From the NCBI RefSeq assembly GCF_946222985.1, contig NZ_CAMIFY010000002.1:31052-95051 (forward strand): a stretch of 64,000 nt of DNA, read 5' to 3'. Source of the DNA: an uncultured Corynebacterium sp. (lineage in GTDB: Bacteria > Actinomycetota > Actinomycetes > Mycobacteriales > Mycobacteriaceae). The position numbers and the translations under genes were made by a program. This document shows, one piece after another, positions 7,570 to 14,799 of the stretch; the stretch's first letter is position 1; each line of letters opens with the position of its first letter. The notes under the pieces are model-generated. The model saw only the letters and a program-made list of their open reading frames with translations, made no database searches and was not told the origin of the DNA.

Positions 7570-8404
7570 CCCGGCCGGTCGCGGTGACGTCGTCGAGCAG
7601 CATCCCCGGCCACCGATCGACGTCGGCCCGCGTCGACGCGACGTGCAGCACCGAGCGCGGCAGCAACTTCACCAGGGCCTGCGCGGTCGTCAGCGGGTGG
7701 GCCGGATCCTCCGTCCACGCCAGGATCGTGGTGGGCACGTCGATGGCGGTCAGCGCCCGCTGCGCCGGCAAATCGCTCATCGACGCGCCGCGGAACACCC
7801 ACGGCAGCAGCTCGTCGGCGATGTCCGGCCTGGTCACCGGCGCCCCGGCGATGGCGGGCGGGTCGACGTGATCGCGCTCGACGTCGAGCAGCGCCTGCGG
7901 GCCATGCTTTGCGACGAGGTCCGCCGTCCGCCGATATTCCGCCGCCTTGGCCACCCGCGAGCCCCACGCCGTCGGCGGGGCCATCAACGTGAAACCGCTG
8001 AACCGCTCGGGATCGAGGAGGGCGGCGTGGAGCATCGTCGCGCAACCCATCGACGGGCCCACGCCATGGACGCGCTCGCCGGGGAAGCGGTCGTCGAGAA
8101 GCAGCAGGAGATCCTCGGCGAGATTGGGCCAGCGGTAATCCTCGGCGACGGGGCGGCCGGTGGACTCGCCGTGGCCGCGCGCGTCGTAACGCAGGAGCCT
8201 CGTGCCGTGCAGACCTCGACCCAAGTCGAGGTTGAGCAGGCGATCGCGCGCCCGGCTCGACGTCAGACCGTGGAGCTGGACCACCGGATGGCCGCCCTCG
8301 TCGCTGAACTCGGTGGCCAGCTCCGCGCCGGGCACGGCGAACCGGGACATGGCGGGGGCGGCGTGCGTCGAATTCGTGCTGTCGTTGCTGCCCGTCACGT
8401 TCAT
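7562..8404 (-). CDS. alpha/beta hydrolase
   Basis: A 280-aa protein. VVQLHGLTSSR forms the oxyanion-hole region, the nucleophile elbow is GPSMGC (G-x-S-x-G), and a late DVPTTILAWTEDPAHPL supplies the acid-loop region before the final histidine stretch (VLHVAST). It is probably a serine esterase or lipase-like enzyme of unknown substrate. The ATG at 8404 is preceded by GGAGAACGAGGA; a longer in-frame start 39 bp upstream lacks this. It is divergent from the condensation/GNAT gene, and the intergenic stretch is visibly more AT-rich than its surroundings. Confidence 0.82.
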   Translation of the reverse strand: MNVTGSNDSTNSTHAAPAMSRFAVPGAELATEFSDEGGHPVVQLHGLTSSRARDRLLNLDLGRGLHGTRLLRYDARGHGESTGRPVAEDYRWPNLAEDLLLLLDDRFPGERVHGVGPSMGCATMLHAALLDPERFSGFTLMAPPTAWGSRVAKAAEYRRTADLVAKHGPQALLDVERDHVDPPAIAGAPVTRPDIADELLPWVFRGASMSDLPAQRALTAIDVPTTILAWTEDPAHPLTTAQALVKLLPRSVLHVASTRADVDRWPGMLLDDVTATGRVT

Positions 8405-8519
8405 TCCTCGTTCTCCGCCGATCGTCGCGCGTTTCCGTCGCATTTCCGGCGCGTATCCATTAAATGTCGAATCCGCATTTCATGCCGCGCATCGACAATT
8501 GCGCCGTAGTGTCGAATGC

Positions 8520-10328
8520 GTGAGATTAACCAATGTAGCGCACCTGGGCCTGCCCTTCGGCAAACTCGTCGGATACGACGTTTCCGTGTCCATGACCGGG
8601 CGCCGATTGCCGATCTCGTTCGACCAGCGCCGCCACGTCTCCCGCGGCGACCGGCCGGGGTCCTGGATGGCCATCGCGTTCACGCTGCCGACGGTGGTCG
8701 ACTGCGACCGGCTCGAGGCGGCGTGGCTGGCCGTCATCGAACGTCACGGGGCCCTGAGGTCGGCGTTCGTGCGCGATGAGGGGGAGGGCGGCGGCGACGG
8801 CGACGGCGACGGCGATTTCCACCTCGAGGACATCGACGTCGCCGCCGGCGAATGGGTCGAGCATCTCGTCGAACCGGGCCAGGCGATGAACGATGCGCTC
8901 AAGCGCGTCCTCGATGAGCGGTGCACCCCGTTTTCGGCGCCGTCGCACAGATTATGCGCCATTGAAACGGTGTCGGATACGACGGTGATCATCGGCATCG
9001 ACCATTCGCACACCGACATGTGGTCGATGTTGGTGATATTGCGCGATTTGCTCGCGGCGATGGGCGAATCCGCCGGCGACGGGGTGCCGCAATTGGCGGA
9101 GGTGCCCGCATTCGCCGAACACACCGGTGCGATGCGGCGGCGCCGCCCCTCGCCGGAGGAGATCCATCGCCGGTGGGCGGAGGTGCTCGCGGCCAGCGGC
9201 GGGGTCATGCCGCGGTTCCCGTTGCCGCTCGGCGAGCCGGGCCCGCACGTCGAGCGCGTCGAGGTCCGCGACGTCCTCGACGTCGACGACGCGGCGGCGT
9301 TTTCCGCGCAGGCCCGCGAGGACGGGGTGTCGTCGTTGTCGACGGTGGTCGCGGCGATGACGGCGGTGACCATGGATTTCGCCGGCGCGCCGTTGCGTGC
9401 GGTGTTCCCGGTCCACAGTCGCCACGAGCGCACGTGGCATGACTCGGTGGGGTGGTTCATCACCAACTCCGTCCTGGAATCGGCGGACCCGGATCCGAAG
9501 GCCTGCGCCGCGGCGGTGAAGGAGGCGGTGCGCCTGGGGTCGTGGCCGTTGGAGGACGTCATGGAGCCGTGGGGAGGCATGCCGGAATCGCCGGGGATGT
9601 TCGCCATTTCGTGGCTCGACCTGCGGCGGTTGCCGGTGCGCGTCGATTCGATCGGTCTGCGGGCCCAGTACGTCGGCGCCAGCGTGCGCCCCGACGGCGT
9701 GATGCTGTGGTTCATCCTCGACGACACCGGTCTTCATTTGCGGTGCCGTTATCCGGACACGGTCGCGGCCCGCCGCAACGTCGGCGGTTGGCTCGATGCG
9801 CTGGTCCGCGACATCCGCGGTCGCGCCCGCGAGTCGGTCGGTGGTTTGCTGCGGCGCGGCGACCGCACGTTCCGGGTGCAGCGGGCGGTGCGGTCGGATG
9901 TCGCGGACATCGTCACTTTGCTTTCCGACGGCGAGCTCGGCACCACGAGAGAGCGCCTCGCCCGTGAAAGCGGTGACCAGGCGGCGTACGAAACCGCCTT
10001 CGACGCCGTGAACCGTGATCCGAGCCAGTATCTGGCGGTGGTCAAGGACGAAGTCGGCGTGACGGTCGGCACGATGCAGTTGTCGATCCTGCCCGGGTTG
10101 TCGCGCAGCGGGGCGACGCGGCTGCAGGTCGAGGGCGTGCGCGTCGCCCCGGAGGTCAGCGGCCTGGGGTTGGGCACGGCGATGCTGGAATGGGCGCACG
10201 AGCACGGGCGCGCCCGAGGTGCGACGCTGGCGCAGCTGACCACGGACCGCGCCCGGCCCCGCGCCCACGCGTTCTACGAACGACTCGGTTACGGCGCCAG
10301 CCACACGGGGTTCAAGCGGACGCTGTGA
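8520..10328 (+). CDS. condensation-domain (PapA/NRPS C-like) acyltransferase fused to GNAT domain
   Basis: A 602-aa fusion. Residues about 1-440 follow the chloramphenicol-acetyltransferase/condensation fold, with LPISFDQRRHVSRGD near the start and HSHTD with H162 and D166 matching the HHxxxDG catalytic motif. VGWFITNSV matches the later structural motif of PapA-like enzymes. Residues about 450-602 form a complete GNAT domain (VQRAVRSDV, VEGVRVAPEVSGLGLGTAM, AFYERLGY). There is no carrier protein or NRPS/PKS next to it. The GTG start lies 7 nt after TAGTGT (8507-8512), suggesting a leaderless mRNA. A GD repeat of hexameric DNA units lies near residues 92-99. It probably makes an acylated small molecule or lipid, with two different acyl transfers. 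Confidence 0.75.
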   Translation: MRLTNVAHLGLPFGKLVGYDVSVSMTGRRLPISFDQRRHVSRGDRPGSWMAIAFTLPTVVDCDRLEAAWLAVIERHGALRSAFVRDEGEGGGDGDGDGDFHLEDIDVAAGEWVEHLVEPGQAMNDALKRVLDERCTPFSAPSHRLCAIETVSDTTVIIGIDHSHTDMWSMLVILRDLLAAMGESAGDGVPQLAEVPAFAEHTGAMRRRRPSPEEIHRRWAEVLAASGGVMPRFPLPLGEPGPHVERVEVRDVLDVDDAAAFSAQAREDGVSSLSTVVAAMTAVTMDFAGAPLRAVFPVHSRHERTWHDSVGWFITNSVLESADPDPKACAAAVKEAVRLGSWPLEDVMEPWGGMPESPGMFAISWLDLRRLPVRVDSIGLRAQYVGASVRPDGVMLWFILDDTGLHLRCRYPDTVAARRNVGGWLDALVRDIRGRARESVGGLLRRGDRTFRVQRAVRSDVADIVTLLSDGELGTTRERLARESGDQAAYETAFDAVNRDPSQYLAVVKDEVGVTVGTMQLSILPGLSRSGATRLQVEGVRVAPEVSGLGLGTAMLEWAHEHGRARGATLAQLTTDRARPRAHAFYERLGYGASHTGFKRTL

Positions 10329-10400
10329 GGGAAGCACCCGCGGACGGTCACCGGGGGTAATGCCCGGGAATGGGCTGGTGATCTCGGTAAATTGGGCCTC

Positions 10401-11150
10401 ATGAACGATTTCTGGGCCAGCTCGAAAACGGGTCTCGTGGGCGTCGCGGGGTCGTTGGTCGCCGTGATGGCGCTCCTCGCCGGTTGCGCCGACGATGGCG
10501 GGGACGCGCAGACGGATTCCGTGGATGCCGGGGCTGCTGCGTCCGGGGAAGACGGTGGCGAGGCGACGCCCGATCGGGCGAAGCCGAAGCCCACTCTCGA
10601 CAACGGGACCGTGGTCGACCCGGGCGGCGCCGATCGGCGCTCCGGCGACGCCGAGGGGTCGTCGGATTCCGATGGAGGTGACAACCGGGGCTCCGGAGCC
10701 GGCCGGGAAGCCCCGCGCGGCGGCGCGAACGGCGCCATTCCCTCCGACCCGACGCCCGCCCGGACGGTGAAGCCGATTTCGGGCGGTACCGCGGTGTTCA
10801 CCACCCCCTCGGGCAACATCAGCTGCGGCATCGACTCCAGTGGATTGCGCTGCGGCGTCGCCAGCTACAACGACGACGTCCCCTACGGCGAAGCCGAGGT
10901 CGGCGGACCGATCGACACCATCACCATCCGCGACGGCGAGGCCTCGATGTACGCGAGCAGCGACGTTCCGCCGTGGGCGAAGGGCGTATCCGACCCCGGC
11001 GACACCATGGACCCGCAGGTCGTCGGCTACGGCGAAGCCATCTCGTACGCCGATTTCGTGTGCCTGTCGGAGCAGGCCGGTTTGACCTGCTGGGACACCG
11101 CCAGCGGGGCCGGCGCGTTCATGTCGCGCGAGAAGACCGACCTCTTCTGA
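10401..11150 (+). CDS. putative lipoprotein with DUF6636-like C-terminal domain
   Basis: A 249-aa protein. The N-terminal hydrophobic stretch ends in the lipobox LLAGC (cysteine near residue 30). A long disordered Gly/Asp/Ser-rich linker follows, then a compact domain from about residue 130 with four cysteines (FTTPSGNISCGI, LRCGVASY, FVCLSEQ, LTCWDT), likely forming two disulfides outside the membrane. The TPSGNIxC opening is that of a family of unknown function seen in actinomycete secreted proteins. ATG 10401 lies 7 nt after TAAATT, so it is probably leaderless. No enzymatic motif is visible. Confidence 0.75.
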   Translation: MNDFWASSKTGLVGVAGSLVAVMALLAGCADDGGDAQTDSVDAGAAASGEDGGEATPDRAKPKPTLDNGTVVDPGGADRRSGDAEGSSDSDGGDNRGSGAGREAPRGGANGAIPSDPTPARTVKPISGGTAVFTTPSGNISCGIDSSGLRCGVASYNDDVPYGEAEVGGPIDTITIRDGEASMYASSDVPPWAKGVSDPGDTMDPQVVGYGEAISYADFVCLSEQAGLTCWDTASGAGAFMSREKTDLF

Positions 11151-11162
11151 TCGCGTTCGTCC

Positions 11163-11870
11163 CTAGAAGCCGTGCTCGCCGCCCGGCCCGTGCGCACCGC
11201 CCCAACCGTGCCCGCCGCCCGGCCCGTGCGCACCGCCCCAACCGTGCCCGGCGCCCGGCCCGGGCGCACCGAAATCACGCAGCGCCCTGTCGAGGAGCTC
11301 GTGCATGACCTTCGGGCCGCCGGCATAGCGTCGCAAGGCAACCGAACCCCGCCCGAACATCGGCGAATTCAACGATTCCACCGGACGCATCGCCGGGTGC
11401 ATGGCGTCGCGATAATTGCCGTGGGCCTCCGGCCGCAGATGAATGAACACGAGGTACTGGCCCTTCGCCGGCCACCACCCGCCGACGAGATTGCCGCTGA
11501 TCGCCTCGATGTCCGACCACGCGGTGGTGGCCGTGAGCACGCGCTCGCCCTTCTTCACCGTGTGTTCCTCGATGCCCGACCACGTCAACGTCAGGGTGCT
11601 CGAGCGGAACATCTGCAGGATCAGTGCCGGAATGCCGACCACCCCGAAGAACCCGATGCACGGCAGGCCGATCCATGTGCCCGGGTGGACGAGCCGATCC
11701 GCCCAATCGGGCGAATACGTGAACGCCGCATAGATGAACCCGGCGCCGATGGCCGTGAATGCCAACGCGCCGAGCAGCGCGAAGACGAAATGGCCCATGG
11801 ACTGCGGGATCTCCACGCGCCCGACGGTGCGCAACTGCCGGTACCGCTCCTCGGCGAGGTTTCGTGCCAT
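11163..11870 (-). CDS. membrane protein with PH-like region and Gly/His-rich repeat tail
   Basis: A 235-aa protein of unknown function. Two hydrophobic segments (FVFALLGALAFTAIGAGFIYAAF and WIGLPCIGFFGVVGIPALIL regions, about residues 30-95) are followed by a soluble portion (LTLTWSGIEEHTVKKGERVL, TTAWSDIEAISG) with the look of bacterial membrane PH-like domains. The C-terminus is a repeated Gly/His/Trp sequence (GHGWGGAHGPGG units) encoded by a 36-bp tandem repeat. The start is the ATG of MARNLAEERY; the open frame upstream lacks conserved features. It is convergent with the lipoprotein gene. Confidence 0.6.
   Translation of the reverse strand: MARNLAEERYRQLRTVGRVEIPQSMGHFVFALLGALAFTAIGAGFIYAAFTYSPDWADRLVHPGTWIGLPCIGFFGVVGIPALILQMFRSSTLTLTWSGIEEHTVKKGERVLTATTAWSDIEAISGNLVGGWWPAKGQYLVFIHLRPEAHGNYRDAMHPAMRPVESLNSPMFGRGSVALRRYAGGPKVMHELLDRALRDFGAPGPGAGHGWGGAHGPGGGHGWGGAHGPGGEHGF
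11181..11270. repeat. 36-bp tandem repeat (2.5 copies) in coding sequence
   Basis: Two consecutive 36-bp units (11181-11216 and 11217-11252, differing at one base near the end) and a partial third copy to 11270. On the minus strand each unit encodes 12 residues, GHGWGGAHGPGG. In-frame repeats of this kind can change copy number by slippage without breaking the gene. Confidence 0.85.
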
Positions 11871-12036
11871 GCGGAAAGGGTACGTGGGGCCGGTGGCGAA
11901 GTGGCGCGGGCGCTGAGGGCCGTGGGCGTCGGGGAAGCGGGGGCTTTCGGTCTCGGCCAGTGGTCCGCATGGCGGCGCCGGCACGCGCGTCGTAGAGTTC
12001 ATTTTGACGGCGAAGGTGAATGTGAGGGGAACCACG

Positions 12037-12297
12037 ATGGCGAACGACGAGAAGCTCGATCGGCAGCGCAACGGGCAGCCCAACGGAAAGTCCGCGGGAA
12101 AGAGCTCGGCGGCCTCGGTCATCGGAATGGCCACGGCGGTGGGGCTCGTCCTGGGGCTCGGTGCATGGCTGGTCACCACCTACGTCATGGACGGTTCGAA
12201 TTCGGAGGCCCTGCGAGCCGCGGCTTCCGCGTTCGGCCTGGCCATCTTCGCCGGCGCGGTCATCGCTCTGGTCCGGGAATTCGGCCAGGGACGCTGA
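12037..12297 (+). CDS. small membrane protein
   Basis: An 86-aa protein with a polar N-terminus (MANDEKLDRQRNGQPNGKS) and two hydrophobic helices, about residues 26-46 and 56-78, joined by a short loop (MDGSNSEALR). No family was recognised. The ATG at 12037 is preceded by GAGGGGA with 6 nt spacing. A TAGAGT -10-like box at about 11992 would give a leader of some 35 nt. Function unknown. Confidence 0.65.
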   Translation: MANDEKLDRQRNGQPNGKSAGKSSAASVIGMATAVGLVLGLGAWLVTTYVMDGSNSEALRAAASAFGLAIFAGAVIALVREFGQGR

Positions 12298-12332
12298 CGC
12301 TACGAAGGCCCGCGGCCGACGCGGCACCCCGC

Positions 12333-12779
12333 CTACCGGCCGGCGTCCGGGCGCCGACGCGTCGACTTCAAATCGGAGCGCCGCTTCTTCGCCGCCAACC
12401 GCCGCCGCACCGAACCGCGCGTGGGCCGGGTCCTGCGCCGGGGCGGAGGGGGCGGGGCGAGCGCTTCGCGAAGCAACGACGCCAACCGCTCGCGGGCTTC
12501 GTTGCGATTGCGCAGCTGCGATCGCTGCGTCGACGCCGAGACCATGAGCACCGTGCCGTCCACGCGGCCGTCGAGATTGCGCAGAACGCGGCGGCGCTGG
12601 GCGTCGGTGAACGCACCCGTGGCGGCGATGTCGATCGACAGCTGAACCTTGCTGTCGGTGGTGTTGACGCCCTGACCGCCCGGCCCCGACGACCGGGCGA
12701 ATCGCTCCGTGAGGTCGGCGGCGGGGATGACCAGGCCACCGGGGATCCCGGGGCCTGGCGGAATGGTCAACGCGTCCAT
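12333..12779 (-). CDS. arfB: alternative ribosome-rescue factor / peptidyl-tRNA hydrolase ArfB
   Basis: A 148-aa protein with the class-I release-factor catalytic loop SSGPGGQGVNTTDSKV, whose GGQ hydrolyses the peptidyl-tRNA ester. There are no stop-codon recognition domains. The C-terminus is strongly basic (RRRTRPTRG...AAKKRRSDLKSTRRR), as in ArfB/YaeJ, where it enters the empty mRNA channel of stalled ribosomes. Length matches the family. The ATG lies 7 nt after TAGGGT on the minus strand, consistent with a leaderless transcript. Confidence 0.9.
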   Translation of the reverse strand: MDALTIPPGPGIPGGLVIPAADLTERFARSSGPGGQGVNTTDSKVQLSIDIAATGAFTDAQRRRVLRNLDGRVDGTVLMVSASTQRSQLRNRNEARERLASLLREALAPPPPPRRRTRPTRGSVRRRLAAKKRRSDLKSTRRRPDAGR

Positions 12780-12869
12780 GGGGCCAACCCTAATCGGCGC
12801 GATACCGCCGGAGCTCAGCTGTCCGGGCGAGCTCCGCGGAGCCGAGGGAGGGGCGAGCGGTGGGCGTCG

Positions 12870-14720
12870 TCAAGCGACGACGGTCTGCTCCGATCCGAGC
12901 CGACGATTCATGGCCGCCGCAAACTGCTCGGCGTCGGGGCCGACGATGAGATGCCAGACGTCGTCGCCGACACGGGCCGCGGCGGGCAACTCGTCGCCGG
13001 ACAACGCGGTCGAATCGACCTTCGCGGAATCGGCGACGACCACCCGCAGGCGCGTCTGCGCGACCGGCTCGACGGAGACGATGTTGTCGGCGCCGCCCAG
13101 CGCGTCGATCCACGCGACCGCCCGGCCCTGCTCCGCATCGCCGACGACGATGACCTTCGGCTCGCCGGCATCGGCCCCCGGGTCGACGCCGCCGCGCTCC
13201 CTTGCTTCACGACGCTGCTCCGGGGTCCGGTAATCCGTGACCACCACGAGGATCATCGCGGTGAAGAACGCCGCGGCGATCGCGATCAGGTAGATCCACA
13301 CGGGGTCGAACACCGGGATGGTCAACAGCGAAGTGAAGACGAAGGCGGTGGTCTGCACGCCACCGGTGCCCGCACCGAGCAGACCGATGATCACGCCGCC
13401 GACGAAACAACCCACCAGCATCCTCGGGTAGATCCGCTTGAACCGCAGATGGATGCCGTACAGCGACGGCTCGGAAATGCCGCCGAACAGGCCGGCCGCC
13501 AGCGCACCGGAGGCGGTCTGCCGCATCTGCCGGTCACGGTCGCGCATCGCCAGCACCAGCACGCCGGCGGTGGCGCCGAAGCACGCGAAGTTCCACACGC
13601 CCATCGGGCCCTGGATGAAGTCGTAGCCCAGCGTGCTGATGTTGACCAGCATCAGGGCGTTGAGCGGCCAATGCAGGCCCAGCGGCACCAGGAACGGGAA
13701 CAACATCGGGATGAGGATGGCGAAGATGATGGGGAAGCTCTCGTTGAGCACCGACAGCCCCGAGCCCAGGCCCGTGCCGAGCCAGATGCCCAGCGGGCCG
13801 ATGAGGAACGCGGTCAACGGGATCATGACCAGCATCGACAGGAACGGCACGAAGACCATCTGGATGTTCTCCGGGAAGATCCGCTTCCAGAAGCGGTACA
13901 CCAGGGCGAGCACCGCGGCCATGATCAGCGGGACGAAGACCTGCCCGCCGTAGTCGTTGAGCTGCAGCGGGATCCCGAAGATGTTGGCCACGCACGACTC
14001 GGTGCCCAGGTCGGTGGTGGTGCACACCGTCGACGACACCTGCTGGACCTGCTCGTAGACGCCGCTGCCCGGGGCGGTTTCGTTGTAGGCCTTGGCGCCG
14101 AGGCTGATGAACTCCGGCGTCATCACCGCGCCCATCACCGCCGCGCCGAGCCACGGGTCGACGTTGAGCTTCTTGGCCGCGTTGTAGGCGACCATGATCG
14201 GCAGGAAGTAGAACACCGAGCGCCACAGCGCGTCGACGAAGATCCAGCCCGCCGGCTTGTCCTCCGCGCGGAAATCGACGAAGCCCAGCGCATCCATGAT
14301 GGCGGCGAAGGCGATGATGAACGACGCGCCGAGCAGCACGCCCAGGATCGGGCGGAAGCTGTCCGACAGGTACTCGAAGAAGTTGTCCAGCCACGCGGAC
14401 TTGCCGCGGGCCTTGGCCCGGGCGGCGGCCTTGACGTCGGCGTCGCTGCCGGCGGTGCCTGAACCGGACCCGCCGCCCTTCATCTCCGGCAGGTTGTTGA
14501 TCTCGTTGTAGGAGTCCTGCACCGACCCGGCGACGATGATCTGCAGGCGGTCGCCGGATTGGGGCACGGCGCCGATCACCCCGTCGAGGTTTTCGATTTC
14601 GGCCGGGTCGACGCCCGAGGCGTCGGACAGCTCGAAGCGCAGTCGGGTGGCGCAGTGGGTGAGACTGACGATGTTGTCCGGGCCGCCGACGGCCGACAGG
14701 ATTTCTTTGGCGGAACTCAT
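12870..14720 (-). CDS. PTS EIIBC permease (glucose/sucrose/beta-glucoside family) with extra EIIB-like domain
   Basis: A 616-aa protein. Residues 1-80 are EIIB with the phospho-cysteine in LTHCATRLRF. Residues about 105-500 are the EIIC membrane domain, with GLHWPLNALML and GISEPSLYG, the family signature near the sugar site. A third part, about residues 535-616, repeats the EIIB fold (GGADNIVSVEPVAQTRLRV) but has no cysteine at the phosphorylation position, so it cannot carry phosphate in the usual way. There is no EIIA domain; that function is supplied by the upstream EIIA-HPr-EI gene 79 bp away. The start is preceded by GAGGAAAC. The sugar is probably glucose, sucrose, a beta-glucoside or GlcNAc. 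Confidence 0.85.
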   Translation of the reverse strand: MSSAKEILSAVGGPDNIVSLTHCATRLRFELSDASGVDPAEIENLDGVIGAVPQSGDRLQIIVAGSVQDSYNEINNLPEMKGGGSGSGTAGSDADVKAAARAKARGKSAWLDNFFEYLSDSFRPILGVLLGASFIIAFAAIMDALGFVDFRAEDKPAGWIFVDALWRSVFYFLPIMVAYNAAKKLNVDPWLGAAVMGAVMTPEFISLGAKAYNETAPGSGVYEQVQQVSSTVCTTTDLGTESCVANIFGIPLQLNDYGGQVFVPLIMAAVLALVYRFWKRIFPENIQMVFVPFLSMLVMIPLTAFLIGPLGIWLGTGLGSGLSVLNESFPIIFAILIPMLFPFLVPLGLHWPLNALMLVNISTLGYDFIQGPMGVWNFACFGATAGVLVLAMRDRDRQMRQTASGALAAGLFGGISEPSLYGIHLRFKRIYPRMLVGCFVGGVIIGLLGAGTGGVQTTAFVFTSLLTIPVFDPVWIYLIAIAAAFFTAMILVVVTDYRTPEQRREARERGGVDPGADAGEPKVIVVGDAEQGRAVAWIDALGGADNIVSVEPVAQTRLRVVVADSAKVDSTALSGDELPAAARVGDDVWHLIVGPDAEQFAAAMNRRLGSEQTVVA

Positions 14721-14799
14721 GTCCGTGTTTCCTCGGTTCTCTTCTTCGCTCGACGGGCCCGGTGGTTGGCGGGCCCGGTGGCTCAGTGGGCTCGGATGG

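Noticed and set aside
11172..14462. A 1096-codon open frame on the plus strand
   Set aside because: It runs antisense to several recognised genes, including ArfB and the PTS EIIBC permease. Its translation is a low-complexity Arg/Gly/His/Asp mix with no domain. Such long shadow frames are expected at 70% GC.
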